From: an uncultured Thermogutta sp. | GTDB taxonomy: Bacteria > Planctomycetota > Planctomycetia > Pirellulales > Thermoguttaceae | Assembly (NCBI GenBank): GCA_937128505.1 | Contig: CAKZMM010000121.1 | Coordinates: 1-34,876 of the forward strand | Length of the DNA: 34,876 nucleotides | Direction of reading: 5' to 3' | Shown: one piece after another, positions 7,491 to 16,492 of the stretch | Layout: the number at the start of each line of letters is the position of its first letter | Numbering within the stretch: the stretch's first letter is position 1 | The notes under the pieces: model-generated | Database searches by the model: none | What the model was told of the DNA's origin: nothing | Seen by the model: only the letters and a program-made list of their open reading frames with translations | Translations under genes and position numbers: made by a program

Positions 7491-8549
7491 ATGGGTTTCA
7501 GTCGTCGGGAATTAGCCCTCGCCGCAATCGTGGGTGTGCTGCTGGTGGCGCTGGCGGCTCGGATGATCTTCTCCGAACTTTGGGGGACGGGACGCCAATT
7601 GAGGCAGTTGCGGGACAATTTGGAGCGTCAGGCTGGGCAGCTTCAAACGCGTCTGGAGCGGCGCGAAAAGCTCGAATCGCAGCTAGCCGATTTTCGTCGG
7701 CGATCCCTGCCTGCCAACGCGGAGGTAGCACGCTCCGCCTATGGGAACTGGCTTCTCAAAATCGCCAAGGATGCAGGATTTCAGAACACATTTTTGGAGA
7801 TCGGCGAGGTCCGCAGCGGAGGAACCCATCAAAATCTGCGCTTCACGTTGAAGGCAGAGGCAAGCCTGGAAAATGTCACACGGTTCCTTTTCGCTTTTTA
7901 TTCGGCCGGTTATTTGCACAAATTGCGCACCGTCACCTTGCAGCCGCGGGAACGCTCCTCGCGGCTTGAGGTCTCGATGATCCTCGATGCCCTGGTGCTC
8001 AATGATGCGGAAAGCAAGCAACAACTGCCGGATTTGCCGGCGCGTAGCCTTCGCTTGGCCCGCATTGAGGATTATGTGAGGGCCCTCTCCGGGCGCAACT
8101 TTTTTGCGGCGTATAGTCCCCCCCCACCGCGTCCGGCGTCGCCTCCGACACCGCCACCAGTCGTTGTGCCGCCTCCCCCGCCTCCTCGATTCGATGCAAG
8201 CCGGTACGCTTACTTGACGGGAATTGTCGGGCCGCCGGAGCGCCTCGAGGCTTGGATCATGAGTCGCACGGAGGGCCGAAAGATCGTCGTGCGCGAGGGA
8301 GACCGCATTGAGGTAGGTCTTTTGCGGGCACGGGTACGGCGGCTTGATCTGCGTCATTTGGAGTTGGAATCCGAGGGGCGGCAATGGACGGTCTTCATTG
8401 GGCAGAGTTTGCGTCCTGGCGGTGAGCTATCGGCAGGCACCGGTGGCTTCTTCGCCCCTCCGACTTCCGGCTCTACGCAAGTGACTCCGATTCCCAGCGG
8501 CTCGTCTGAAGGGGCACAAGAGAGATCGGCCTCTGAGACGGCAGGCTAA
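7491..8549 (+). CDS. GspM/PilO-like platform protein fused to a PilP/GspC-like domain
   Basis: This protein of about 352 residues has one N-terminal membrane helix (8-26), a coiled coil (30-72), and a small ferredoxin-like domain (80-170) of the PilO/GspM type. A proline-rich linker (209-233) follows, then a beta-rich domain (239-305) containing YLTGIVGPPERLEAWIM and IVVREGDRIEVGLL. That last part looks like the PilP/GspC homology-region domain that contacts the secretin. In most systems these are two proteins, so this may be a natural fusion joining platform and outer-membrane secretin in one chain. The frame opens at TTG 7473, but ATG 7491 is preferred because GGAGGAAAGAGG lies just upstream. 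It is the last gene of the cluster, 22 bases after gspL. The PilP/GspC assignment is from pattern only. Confidence 0.75.
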   Translation: MGFSRRELALAAIVGVLLVALAARMIFSELWGTGRQLRQLRDNLERQAGQLQTRLERREKLESQLADFRRRSLPANAEVARSAYGNWLLKIAKDAGFQNTFLEIGEVRSGGTHQNLRFTLKAEASLENVTRFLFAFYSAGYLHKLRTVTLQPRERSSRLEVSMILDALVLNDAESKQQLPDLPARSLRLARIEDYVRALSGRNFFAAYSPPPPRPASPPTPPPVVVPPPPPPRFDASRYAYLTGIVGPPERLEAWIMSRTEGRKIVVREGDRIEVGLLRARVRRLDLRHLELESEGRQWTVFIGQSLRPGGELSAGTGGFFAPPTSGSTQVTPIPSGSSEGAQERSASETAG

Positions 8550-8690
8550 TTGCCCGGGGAAGCCGTCAGGGACATCCTCGAGCACCTTAGGAGAGGAAGG
8601 TTGCGAGCAGGAGAGGGGCTTCGGTGAACTCGTGGTCAGGCTTCGATCAAGTTTCATAGCCATCCCCCGGCAGGCGGAGCAAGCTCCCCT

Positions 8691-8786
8691 TGGACAAGTG
8701 CGAAGCCGCACTAAGGAGAACGGAGCCAGGTTCCAAAATCTTACCTGCGATTTTGAGGCTGCTGGGACAAGCGGGAAGCCGCACTG
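8691..8786. repeat. Direct repeat with 73-bp spacing
   Basis: A 23-base word centred on GAAGCCGCACT occurs at 8691-8713 and 8764-8786 with four mismatches. The sequence between the copies is not visibly repeated. The spacing resembles the 71-72 bp periods seen at 28120 and 19401. Confidence 0.55.
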
Positions 8787-9253
8787 GGGACAACCGCAGG
8801 GGAGCCCGCCCTCGTGATTCGCGGATCGAACGGGGGGATAATTGCGAGTTGCAGAAATCAGTGATGCGAATAATGGCTCCGGGGCGTTTCGGCGGGAAGA
8901 ACCAGGAAGAGGTGTCGTGCAATTTATGTCGTGCAATTTTTTTGTGGGATTTCATCCGCAATTTAGTCAGCGTCAACCCGAAAGTGCTTCACTGATTCTT
9001 CTCTACAATTCTTCTCTTCTCGATTGATGATTGCTGGGGGAAACGGCCGCGAAGGCGGTCCAATTCAATCTGAGATTGTTTGCTAGTTCCTTCTCTCGTT
9101 ATGAGATGTCTTTTCCCCGCTATGGAAGGAGAACCGCCATCCTATTTGTCATCATCATCGTCGGCAAATTTTCTTTTCCCTGCTATGGCGGGACACCGGT
9201 TGTTTTCCCCCAAGGGAAATCTTCCCGTGTGCCAGAATCCAGCCCAACAATTC

Positions 9254-9293
9254 AGGCTAATAAGGCTTTCGGTGGGTTGATAAGGCTTTCAGC
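9254..9293. repeat. 20-bp degenerate tandem pair
   Basis: Two adjacent 20-base units share ATAAGGCTTTC exactly, with loosely matching flanks. This is one of many local repeats in the spacers of this window. Confidence 0.5.
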
Positions 9294-9728
9294 CGAAATT
9301 AGACACGATAGCATTAGCGCATTTGAGTCTCAGTATTAGCCTTGTTAATCGCGATCTATTCTGGCTGAAAACAAGATCTCCATCCCTGCGAAGCAATTTT
9401 CACCGGCCCCCGCATCTTCGCATTCTTCTTTATTTTTCTGGAATTGCGGCTCTTACGAATCTTAAAGTCGTCGCTAATCCACTCGGTATTTCACCGGGTA
9501 ATTCGCAAATCTGCGTGCGACCTACTGCCGATAATTTACGGGCAGTTACCTGCGGTGGGTTGGAATTTCACAAGTCCGGATCCGTTGGACCAAGGGACAC
9601 CCCGATACTCCCCGGAAGATCATCGGGCGTAACGTTTTCCCTTTGCAATTTTTCTTTTTCCCATTGATATTTTTCATTTAGCTCCCCCAAAACCCCAAAA
9701 TAGCTTTTCCCGTGCCAAAAAGACACTC

Positions 9729-10667
9729 ATGAAAACATTCCGGTTGCATTATTCCCGGCAAAAGGTCGCATTAAGAGGCCACTATTTGTTTTCGCACCAA
9801 ACGGCTATAGCAGTCGGCTCTTGCTATTTCGTGTTCGTGGTGATCGGCTGGTTGCTTTTGGCAGGGCTGGACGGTGCCGCTTGGCCCATCACGCAGGGCA
9901 CCACGAGTAGCGGTGCGCAGGAAAGTGCTATCAAACTAATTCCCTTCGACAAGCTTCAACCGGATGCAGCCCGGAAGGTGCAGTCCGTCCTGGAGGAGGC
10001 TTGCTTCTTTCGTCGTTTGCCGGTTTGTGTGATTCCCTGCGATCCGGAGCTTTATTGCTTCTTGACCCGGCATCCGGACGTGATCGTTGCTGTTTGGCAA
10101 CTGATGGGCATCACGCAGCTCGATTGCCACCAAATTGGCCCAGGACGATTCCGCTTTGTCGATGGAGCGGGGACACACGGGACGATTGAATATCTTTACT
10201 CCAATCATGACACGCACATCATCTACACGGAGGGTCTGTACGAAGGTTCACTATTTATCAGGCCGGTAAAATCCCGTGGCGTGATCGTCCTGAAAAGCGG
10301 GTTCGTGCGCGAGACCGATGGTCAGTATTACGTCACTAGCCGGTTGGATGCATTTCTGAGTGTGGATCGGGCAGCCATCGAGGCTCTGACCAAGACCTTC
10401 CATCCGTTAGTGGGGCGTGTCGCCGATACGAACTTCTCTCAGACGGCTCACTTCGTGGGCATGCTTTCGCGAACAGCTCAGGAAAATCCCGACGGCCTTC
10501 GGCGACTTGCGGAACGCTTGCAAGGCGTGCAGCCAGAAGTTAAACAGCAATTCGCAACCATCCTCGCGCAAGTGGCAGAGAAGGCAGAAAAAGATGGCCG
10601 GAACACCGGCCCACGCAGGAGCCCGGAAAACTTGGCCGAGCGGGTGCCCGACACTAGCCGCAAGTAG
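9729..10667 (+). CDS. Membrane-anchored or exported protein of unknown function, planctomycete-type
   Basis: This 312-residue protein has a hydrophobic segment at about 26-46 that would serve as a signal peptide or membrane anchor. The mature part contains RRLPVCVIPCDPELYCFLTR (97-116) and GRFRFVDGAGTHGTIEYLYS, then a beta-rich stretch and a helical C-terminal region ending in a basic, charged tail. The pattern recalls an uncharacterised protein family I associate with planctomycetes, but I cannot name it and give it no function. The ATG is preceded by an A-rich stretch without a clear ribosome site. It stands alone between two long spacers, so no operon context helps. Coding character is supported by the consistent protein composition over the full frame. 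Confidence 0.75.
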   Translation: MKTFRLHYSRQKVALRGHYLFSHQTAIAVGSCYFVFVVIGWLLLAGLDGAAWPITQGTTSSGAQESAIKLIPFDKLQPDAARKVQSVLEEACFFRRLPVCVIPCDPELYCFLTRHPDVIVAVWQLMGITQLDCHQIGPGRFRFVDGAGTHGTIEYLYSNHDTHIIYTEGLYEGSLFIRPVKSRGVIVLKSGFVRETDGQYYVTSRLDAFLSVDRAAIEALTKTFHPLVGRVADTNFSQTAHFVGMLSRTAQENPDGLRRLAERLQGVQPEVKQQFATILAQVAEKAEKDGRNTGPRRSPENLAERVPDTSRK

Positions 10668-10753
10668 CGGTTTTCCCATCTCTCGCCATGGCTTTCCCGC
10701 CTCGCGTAACGGCGATTAAGCGTGCCGTGCGCAGTTGCTGTTGGGATAAGGCA

Positions 10754-10843
10754 TTTTTCACCCCGCGCAGCCGGATAAAGCCATCTATGGCTGGGATGTC
10801 TCTTCGCGATTTAGTTTTTCACCCCGCGCAGCCGGATAAAGCC
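10754..10843. repeat. 29-bp exact direct repeat, 61 bp apart
   Basis: The 29 bases at 10754-10782 recur without change at 10815-10843; each copy contains CACCCCGCGCAGCCGGATAA. The DNA between the copies is not duplicated to the same degree. A shorter related word, GCGGATAAAGCC, appears again at about 22309-22320. Confidence 0.8.
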
Positions 10844-11591
10844 CTCGGCTATACCCCCTTGTGCCATTCTGGGGAGAATCGTGAAGGATGATTTGCTTTG
10901 TGTCCCGGGGACACCGGGGATTTCTCCGAACACTCGGCCGGTGTTAAATCCGAGCTATCCGAGCTCGGCGAAATTCAAACTGCCCACCAATCTGCGTACA
11001 TCGCCGCGGAAATGTGGCGCTACGAACGATTCCCACCATATCTCGGCTCCCTTCGCCGCGCGAGTCGAAATCATATCATCTGCGTAGGGGCTGACATTGA
11101 TAACTTCCGACACCGTCTAATTCGTCCCGCTTCTTGTGGTCTTCCGCTCATCTCTTGCATCGAAAAGAAGCGGCTTTCGCTCTCTATAAAACCACCCGCC
11201 GCGTAAGCTCGTTGACATTGCCGGGTCGAGTTTGTACCTTAGCTAGGGTTAAACGAGGAGGGCGGACGAGTCGCGTAATCGATCGGCCATCCCGCCGGAT
11301 CGGCGGGTCATGCTGGAAAGCCGAAAAGAGGGTGAGTGTGTCGGCCCCCACCGATCGCCTCGAAGCGGATCCCTCCTTCCGGCAGTTTTTTCCGTGCCTT
11401 GATGAATGCTTCAAAGACAAACGGTTCTGCCGAGGGCCAAGCAGGTCGTTTCCTGCAACGCTCATGAGCCTGTCTTGCCTCTTAAGACATTGCCGGAGCC
11501 ACCACCGGGAAACCACTTTGGAAAAAAAAGTGGATGTTGCGGTTGGAGCGAGCGTCGAAAGGTGCTCAATTTTTTGAATGCTCGCCCATGA

Positions 11592-11643
11592 GGGCAGCAC
11601 GGTTCAAAAGCCAATCGGGGCAGCGTGGTTCAAAACTCAACGG
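11592..11643. repeat. 26-bp tandem pair upstream of the first Gfo/Idh/MocA gene
   Basis: Two adjacent 26-base units share GGTTCAAAA and flanking GGGCAGC, and differ at six positions. The pair ends 75 bases before the start codon chosen for the next gene. Confidence 0.7.
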
Positions 11644-11718
11644 GGTAGGAAATGTAAGGCAAATGGTTTTTCGTGATCGAGCCGGGAAGAGGACTCTTTT
11701 TGCCAGGGTGGAAGGCCG

Positions 11719-13209
11719 GTGTTTCAAGATCCATTTTCGCATCAGCACCCCTTGAACGCGGAAGCCTGCGACGGCTTTGACGCAGAAAGACTGGCGGATC
11801 AGACCGGGGAACTCAATCTTAGCTCCGCGGAAGTAACGTTGCGGCAGGTATCTATTCCGCGTGGAGGCAAGAGCCGGGATCATCTTGCTCCAACCTCGAC
11901 GAAGCAATTTCCGCAGGGTTTCGGCCCGCTTCCCGCGGAAAGCCCCCGGTTAACCCGACGACGGTGGCTCGGACAGTGGGCTTTCGCCGCCAGCATCAGT
12001 GTGGTTCCGGCGAGCGTTTTGGGTAGAGGCGGAACGCTTCCTCCAAGCGAAAGAGTTCAGACGGCTTTAGTAGGTGCAGGGGCGAGGGGTCAACAGATTG
12101 CTGCCGGCGGGGACCGCGTGGTGGCGGTGTGCGATTTGGATGCCAAGCGGCGGGCCCGGGCTAAGGCATCGATCGATGCGCAGGCGGGGAATCAGGCCTG
12201 TCGGCAGTGTGCGGATTTCCGGGAACTCTTGGCTGCCGAAGATGTGGACGGTCTGATCGTGGCCACGCCGGATCATTGGCATGTCCCCATAGCGCTCCTG
12301 GCGGTCAAGGCAGGAAAAGCCGTCTATGTGGAAAAGCCTCTAAGTCTCACAATTGCCGAAGGTCGCCTTTTGGCGGATGTCGTACGGCGTTATGGCGGAA
12401 TAGTGCAGGTCGGAAGCCAGCAGCGTTCCGATCCGCTTTTTATCCGGGCATGCGAGTTGGTGCGTAACGGTCGGCTGGGGAAGCTGAAGCGGATCCTCGT
12501 GGAGATTCCCACGCGTGGCGGCTCGAACGAACTGTGGACCCCGCAGCCGGTACCGCCGGGATTCGATTACGAAATGTGGCTCGGACCCGCCCCGTGGGCT
12601 CCGTATCATCCGCGACGATGCCACTACGACTTTCGGTTCGTCAGCGATTACTCTGGGGGTGATGTGACCAATTGGGGGGCCCACCATTTGGATATTGCCC
12701 AGTGGGCTTTGGGAGCCGACAGCTCGGGACCGGAGGAGATTGTCGGTCGCGGGAAGCGGCACACCACGGGTTTGCACGATGTTTTTTACGATGTCCACGT
12801 GGAGTTCCATTACGCGGGGGGAGTCATTGTACAGTTGCGAAGCGGCGGGAACGGCCTTCGTTTTGAGGGTACTGAAGGATGGATATACGTCACGCGGGGA
12901 CAACTTCAGGCCGAACCGAAATCGCTATTAAATAGCCCGCTGCGTCCCGACGAGTTGCATTTAGCCTTGCCGGAAGGAGCAACCCACATGGGTTTATGGC
13001 TCGATGCGATCCGCCAGCAGCAGCCAAGACTGATTAATGCCCCGGTCGAGGTGGGCCATCGGTCGGCTACCGTCTGTCATTTAGCCAATATTGCGATGGA
13101 GCTAGCGCGGCCTTTACGATGGGATCCTTCCGCCGAAAGATTTGTCGGCGACGAGGAAGCAAATCGGCATTTGGCCCGTGCAAGTCGCGAACCGTGGGTG
13201 TTTTGGTGA
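11719..13209 (+). CDS. Tat-exported Gfo/Idh/MocA family oxidoreductase (copy 1)
   Basis: This 496-residue protein is an NAD(P)-dependent sugar or cyclitol dehydrogenase-type enzyme. A twin-arginine motif, TRRRWLGQW, with a hydrophobic stretch (about 80-103) indicates export by Tat. The Rossmann fold follows: ALVGAGARGQQIA, then VVAVCDLD. EKPLSLTIAEG carries the family lysine, and GGDVTNWGAHHLDIAQW carries the histidine and aspartate of the catalytic region. The C-terminus ends ASREPWVFW, as in its three neighbours. The frame opens at GTG 11719, which puts about 76 residues before the Tat motif, too many for a normal leader. In-frame TTG codons at 11752 and 11839 are alternatives, none with a strong ribosome site. 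It is first of four paralogs in tandem. The substrate cannot be read from the sequence. Confidence 0.88.
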   Translation: MFQDPFSHQHPLNAEACDGFDAERLADQTGELNLSSAEVTLRQVSIPRGGKSRDHLAPTSTKQFPQGFGPLPAESPRLTRRRWLGQWAFAASISVVPASVLGRGGTLPPSERVQTALVGAGARGQQIAAGGDRVVAVCDLDAKRRARAKASIDAQAGNQACRQCADFRELLAAEDVDGLIVATPDHWHVPIALLAVKAGKAVYVEKPLSLTIAEGRLLADVVRRYGGIVQVGSQQRSDPLFIRACELVRNGRLGKLKRILVEIPTRGGSNELWTPQPVPPGFDYEMWLGPAPWAPYHPRRCHYDFRFVSDYSGGDVTNWGAHHLDIAQWALGADSSGPEEIVGRGKRHTTGLHDVFYDVHVEFHYAGGVIVQLRSGGNGLRFEGTEGWIYVTRGQLQAEPKSLLNSPLRPDELHLALPEGATHMGLWLDAIRQQQPRLINAPVEVGHRSATVCHLANIAMELARPLRWDPSAERFVGDEEANRHLARASREPWVFW

Positions 13210-13519
13210 AGCCAAAATCGAAGCGGGTTTGATCCTCAGGAATCGACGGCTCTGGCCGATTACTCCACCTGGAATCCCCGGGGCCAATGATTCTGAAATC
13301 GGAGGGCAAAAACTAAAGCCGGAGCGCAAAAGATTAGTCCGAAAATCGCGGGGCAAAAGAATAAATCGGAGCGCAAAAGAACATCGAGATAGAAGCGGCG
13401 ATGGCCCTAGCCGGTTCAATCGGAGGGGTAAGTTCAGAAGTAACCAAATCTTTTGGACAGGCATTCTTGCGGCTGGGTAGGCCGGTAGATACGCATGGGA
13501 TATCTCGGGGGGACGATAC
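13210..13519. other. Spacer between Gfo/Idh/MocA copies 1 and 2
   Basis: This 310-base spacer holds no gene. Its centre is a degenerate repeat array (13295-13400), and a G-rich CTCGGGGGGACG just before 13520 probably serves as the ribosome site of the next gene. Confidence 0.55.
13295..13400. repeat. Degenerate tandem array, about 20-bp unit, four copies
   Basis: Four units follow the theme AAATCGGAGCGCAAAAGA, with spacing of 20 to 27 bases. Well-matched copies begin near 13295 and 13362, with weaker ones between. It lies about 120 bases upstream of the next gene. Confidence 0.6.
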
Positions 13520-14863
13520 ATGCCGCTTGGGACGGGAAAATGCGTTCGGCCGGTGGTTCCGCGACGGCAATTTTTAAGGCGGACCATTTTGTCGGGAGTG
13601 GTATTACCGGTTTTTGTGCCGGCAAGTTGCCTGGGACGCAGCGACCGGCTCCCCCCAAGCGAGCGCGTGCTGGTGGGCTACATCGGCACGGGTCCCCGGG
13701 GCGTCCACAACCTTCAAGAGATGCTCTTGTGTCCCGAGGCGCAGGTGGTAGCCGTATGCGACGTTTGGGGCAATCGTCGGCAACAAGCTAAGGCTTTGGT
13801 CGATCGGCACTACCAGAGTATGGATTGCCGCGCTTACGAGGATTTTCGCGAAATACTGGGCCGGGAGGACATCCAGGCGGTGAGTATTGCCACGTGCGAT
13901 CATTGGCATGTGCCCGTGGCTATCGCTGCCATGCGGGCCGGAAAAGACGTCAGCGTAGAGAAACCGCTGGGCGTCAGCATTGCCGAAGATTTAATGTGCC
14001 GGGAAACGGTGCATCGCCACCAGCGGGTGTTTCAATATGGGACGGAAGCCCGCTCTTTCGAGGCTTGCCGACTTGGGTGCCAATTGATCCGCAATGGGAA
14101 AATCGGCGAAATTCGCCAGATTTTGGTCAAAGCACCAGATAGCGTGCCCGGCGGTTCCCGGGAGCCGAAGCCCATCCCTCAAGACCTAAATTACGAGTTG
14201 TGGCTGGGGCCCGCGCCGTGGAGGCCTTACTCCGGTTGCCCCGACAGTGGCCCCGGTTGGTATCACGTTTACGACTACGCCCTGGGGTTTATTGCCGGTT
14301 GGGGGGCGCACCCGCTGGATGTGCTTATTTGGGCGTATGACCTCCCGCGAAATGGAATTTGGGAGATCGAGGGTCGCGGCTTCGTTCCGCAGCAGGGTGC
14401 TCATGATGTGGTGATGCGTTGGGATTGCCAAATCCGGTTTCCCACCGGTTCGACCCTTGAATATTTCGCCCATGGTGTCCCGCGGGATGAACTGCCCGAA
14501 TTGAAACAAATCGAAAACTACGCGCTTTTCATCGGCTCCGAGGGCTGGGTTGCGGTTTATTATGGCGGAATGCTCTGCCAGCCGGAGTCCTTAAAAACCA
14601 TACCACCCGGGGCGATGGAGGTGCAGTTACCCCTGTCCACCGGTCAGGAGCGCAATTTCCTGGAGTGCGTTCTTTCCCGAGAGCAGCCGGTCAGTTCGAT
14701 CGGAGATGCCGTCCAAAGCGATTTAATCAGTCATCTGTGCGAACTTGCCGTTCGCCTGGGGCGAAAACTCCGCTGGGACCCCAATGGAGAACGGTTTGTG
14801 GATGATCCGGAAGCCCAACGCCTCTCTCGCCGAAGCCAGCGAGAGCCGTGGACTATGGTTTAG
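13520..14863 (+). CDS. Tat-exported Gfo/Idh/MocA family oxidoreductase (copy 2)
   Basis: This 447-residue paralog of the previous gene has a normal-length leader with VPRRQFLRRTILSG as the twin-arginine motif. The nucleotide-binding start is VGYIGTGPRGVHNL, followed by VVAVCDVWG. The family lysine lies in VEKPLGVSIAED. The catalytic-region segment reads GFIAGWGAHPLDVLIW, keeping His and Asp. The block YELWLGPAPWRPY, shared by all four paralogs, is present. The protein ends QREPWTMV. The start ATG is supported by the G-rich sequence upstream and the short Tat n-region. In the middle (about 250-330) it differs most from the other copies, which suggests a different substrate. It should act in the periplasm after folding with its cofactor in the cytoplasm, as is usual for Tat substrates. 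Confidence 0.9.
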   Translation: MPLGTGKCVRPVVPRRQFLRRTILSGVVLPVFVPASCLGRSDRLPPSERVLVGYIGTGPRGVHNLQEMLLCPEAQVVAVCDVWGNRRQQAKALVDRHYQSMDCRAYEDFREILGREDIQAVSIATCDHWHVPVAIAAMRAGKDVSVEKPLGVSIAEDLMCRETVHRHQRVFQYGTEARSFEACRLGCQLIRNGKIGEIRQILVKAPDSVPGGSREPKPIPQDLNYELWLGPAPWRPYSGCPDSGPGWYHVYDYALGFIAGWGAHPLDVLIWAYDLPRNGIWEIEGRGFVPQQGAHDVVMRWDCQIRFPTGSTLEYFAHGVPRDELPELKQIENYALFIGSEGWVAVYYGGMLCQPESLKTIPPGAMEVQLPLSTGQERNFLECVLSREQPVSSIGDAVQSDLISHLCELAVRLGRKLRWDPNGERFVDDPEAQRLSRRSQREPWTMV

Positions 14864-15062
14864 TCATTTATTGCGATGATTGCTCGATTCTACCGCCGTT
14901 TATCACTGTGCATCGCTCCATTTTTCGGTACAGCGCGCTGTGGATGCAGGGCAGGAGCTTCGTGGGATCTTCGCGGATCCCTCACCCATTGGACATCAAA
15001 TCCCATCAAACCGAGCGCCTTAAGAGGCGGCAACGCAGTGGTTTGAAACTCGCGATTTTTGT

Positions 15063-15137
15063 GTGAAAGCGGAAACTTGCGGCCTGAAAGTGGAGCGGAA
15101 TTCTCTGGCTTGAAAGCGGAACCGAACTCTTTTGGCG
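15063..15137. repeat. Degenerate tandem array, about 26-bp unit, three copies
   Basis: Three adjacent units at about 15063-15083, 15084-15109 and 15110-15137 share TGAAAGCGGA and a GGC end. The array ends 14 bases before the ATG of the next gene and overlaps a false upstream TTG start at 15059. Confidence 0.65.
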
Positions 15138-15151
15138 ATAGGAGCCCCGGA

Positions 15152-16492
15152 ATGAGGGACGCTAAAGCTTTGAGGCGATCGCGGTTTACTCCCGGAAGTT
15201 CCCCCCAAAACCGGCGTCGGTTTTTGCAACGTGGTCTTGGGGGGGTAGCTTCCGCGGTGTCCCTTCCCTATTGGGTGCCGTCGACAGTCTTGGGCATGGG
15301 GTGGCAGGTCCCCCCAAGCGAGCGAATCACGGTAGGGTTTATCGGTCTGGGAAGCCACGGGATCGGACGCAACCTTCAGATGTTCCTTTATCAGCCGGAT
15401 GCCCAAGTGGCGGCCTTATGCGATGTCGATCGGCGTCTGATCGATGAGGCAATTCGGGTCACACGGCAGCGGCTGGGCGAAAACTTCACTTGCATGACTA
15501 CCCCGGATTGGGCCGAGGTGATCGCCCGGGACGACATCCAGGCGGTTATGATTTCCACGCCCGATCAGTGGCATGTACCCATGTCTTTGGCGGCAATTCG
15601 CAGTGGCAAGGACGTCATCTGCGAAAAGCCGACGCTGACGATCGCCGAAGGTCGCCGCCTGGTGGATACGGTGAAGCGCTACGGGGCGGTCTTTCAAATG
15701 TCCACCGAGGACCGTTCGATGTTCATCCATCATCGCATGGCCGAATTAGTGCGGAATGGTCGGATCGGGAAACTCCAACGGATCTATGTGAAATTGCCGG
15801 CCGGCCCGGCGCAGCCCGGCGACCCCACCCCGAAGCCTACGCCTCCGGATTTGGATTTCGAGCGATGGCTGGGGCCTGCACCCTGGCGGCCTTACTGTGA
15901 GGGGTTACATCAGTGGCATTGGCGGTGGAATCGCGATTATTCCGGCGGGCAAATCACGGATTGGGGGGCCCATCTGTTCGACACCGTTCAATGGGCCAAC
16001 GACACCGAACTCACCGGCCCGGTCGAGGTGGAAGGGGTGGGCAAACGCCACCCTACCGGCCTTTACAACACCTATTACGAATACCGCGTGACCTACCGCT
16101 ACGCCAACGGCGTGGAAATGTTCTTGGAAAGCGGCGGCGTAGCCCTCCGCTTTGAAGGGACCAAGGGGTGGGTGGCTTTCAATTCCTGGGCCGGTCAACT
16201 GGAGGCCAGCAGTCAAGAAATCCTCGAAAGCCGTATTGGGCCGGATGAGATCCTCCTGTTCACTTGTCCGGAAGGCGAACACCGCAACTTCCTCGATTGT
16301 GTCAAAACTCGACGCGACCCGTACTTCCCGGCGGAAATTGGTCACCGAGTTTGCACGATCGCTCATTTGGGTAATATTGCGATGGATCTCGCTCGCACTT
16401 TACGGTGGGATCCTGAAAAAGAACAGTTCATCGACGATCCGGAAGCCAATCGCCTTTTGGACCGAGCCCCGCGCGAGCCTTGGGTATTTTAA
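15152..16492 (+). CDS. Tat-exported Gfo/Idh/MocA family oxidoreductase (copy 3)
   Basis: This 446-residue paralog has the twin-arginine motif NRRRFLQRGLGG in a 50-residue leader. VGFIGLGSHGIGRNL begins the Rossmann fold, then VAALCDVDRR. The lysine motif reads CEKPTLTIAEG, one residue shorter than EKPLSLTIAEG in copy 1. GGQITDWGAHLFDTVQW keeps His and Asp, and FERWLGPAPWRPY is present. The C-terminus is APREPWVF. The frame is open back to TTG 15059, but ATG 15152 is chosen because GGAG lies 7 bases upstream and the extra 31 residues are translated repeat. The protein is most like copy 1 (shared GKRHPTGLYNTYYEYRVTYRYANGV-type region and matching C-terminal blocks). The substrate is not predictable. 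Confidence 0.9.
   Translation: MRDAKALRRSRFTPGSSPQNRRRFLQRGLGGVASAVSLPYWVPSTVLGMGWQVPPSERITVGFIGLGSHGIGRNLQMFLYQPDAQVAALCDVDRRLIDEAIRVTRQRLGENFTCMTTPDWAEVIARDDIQAVMISTPDQWHVPMSLAAIRSGKDVICEKPTLTIAEGRRLVDTVKRYGAVFQMSTEDRSMFIHHRMAELVRNGRIGKLQRIYVKLPAGPAQPGDPTPKPTPPDLDFERWLGPAPWRPYCEGLHQWHWRWNRDYSGGQITDWGAHLFDTVQWANDTELTGPVEVEGVGKRHPTGLYNTYYEYRVTYRYANGVEMFLESGGVALRFEGTKGWVAFNSWAGQLEASSQEILESRIGPDEILLFTCPEGEHRNFLDCVKTRRDPYFPAEIGHRVCTIAHLGNIAMDLARTLRWDPEKEQFIDDPEANRLLDRAPREPWVF

Larger units (their letters stand above)
8550..9728. other. Long spacer (about 1.2 kb) without a convincing gene
   Basis: Short open frames on both strands here show no domain, no signal peptide and no good ribosome site, so they are not called as genes. 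The visible content is repeat traces: a pair 73 bp apart at 8691-8786, a 20-bp tandem pair at 9254-9293, a 17-bp near-repeat (9109-9125 and 9172-9188), and a short TGTCGTGCAATTT duplication around 8920-8940. The stretch becomes A/T-rich toward the next gene. Confidence 0.6.
10668..11718. other. Long spacer (about 1 kb) without a convincing gene
   Basis: No frame here has a recognisable domain; the largest (147 residues, 11134-11577 plus) has the arginine-, serine- and cysteine-rich composition of random translation. The stretch holds a 29-bp exact direct repeat (10754-10843), an imperfect inverted repeat CCGAGC/GCTCGG at 10950-10968, and a 26-bp tandem pair at 11592-11643. Confidence 0.6.

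Noticed and set aside
9323-9667. Plus-strand frame of 114 residues in the 8550-9728 spacer
   Set aside because: No ribosome site, no domain, composition typical of random translation.
11134-11577. Overlapping plus- and minus-strand frames of about 140 residues
   Set aside because: Both strands open over the same DNA with Arg/Ser-rich products and no motifs.
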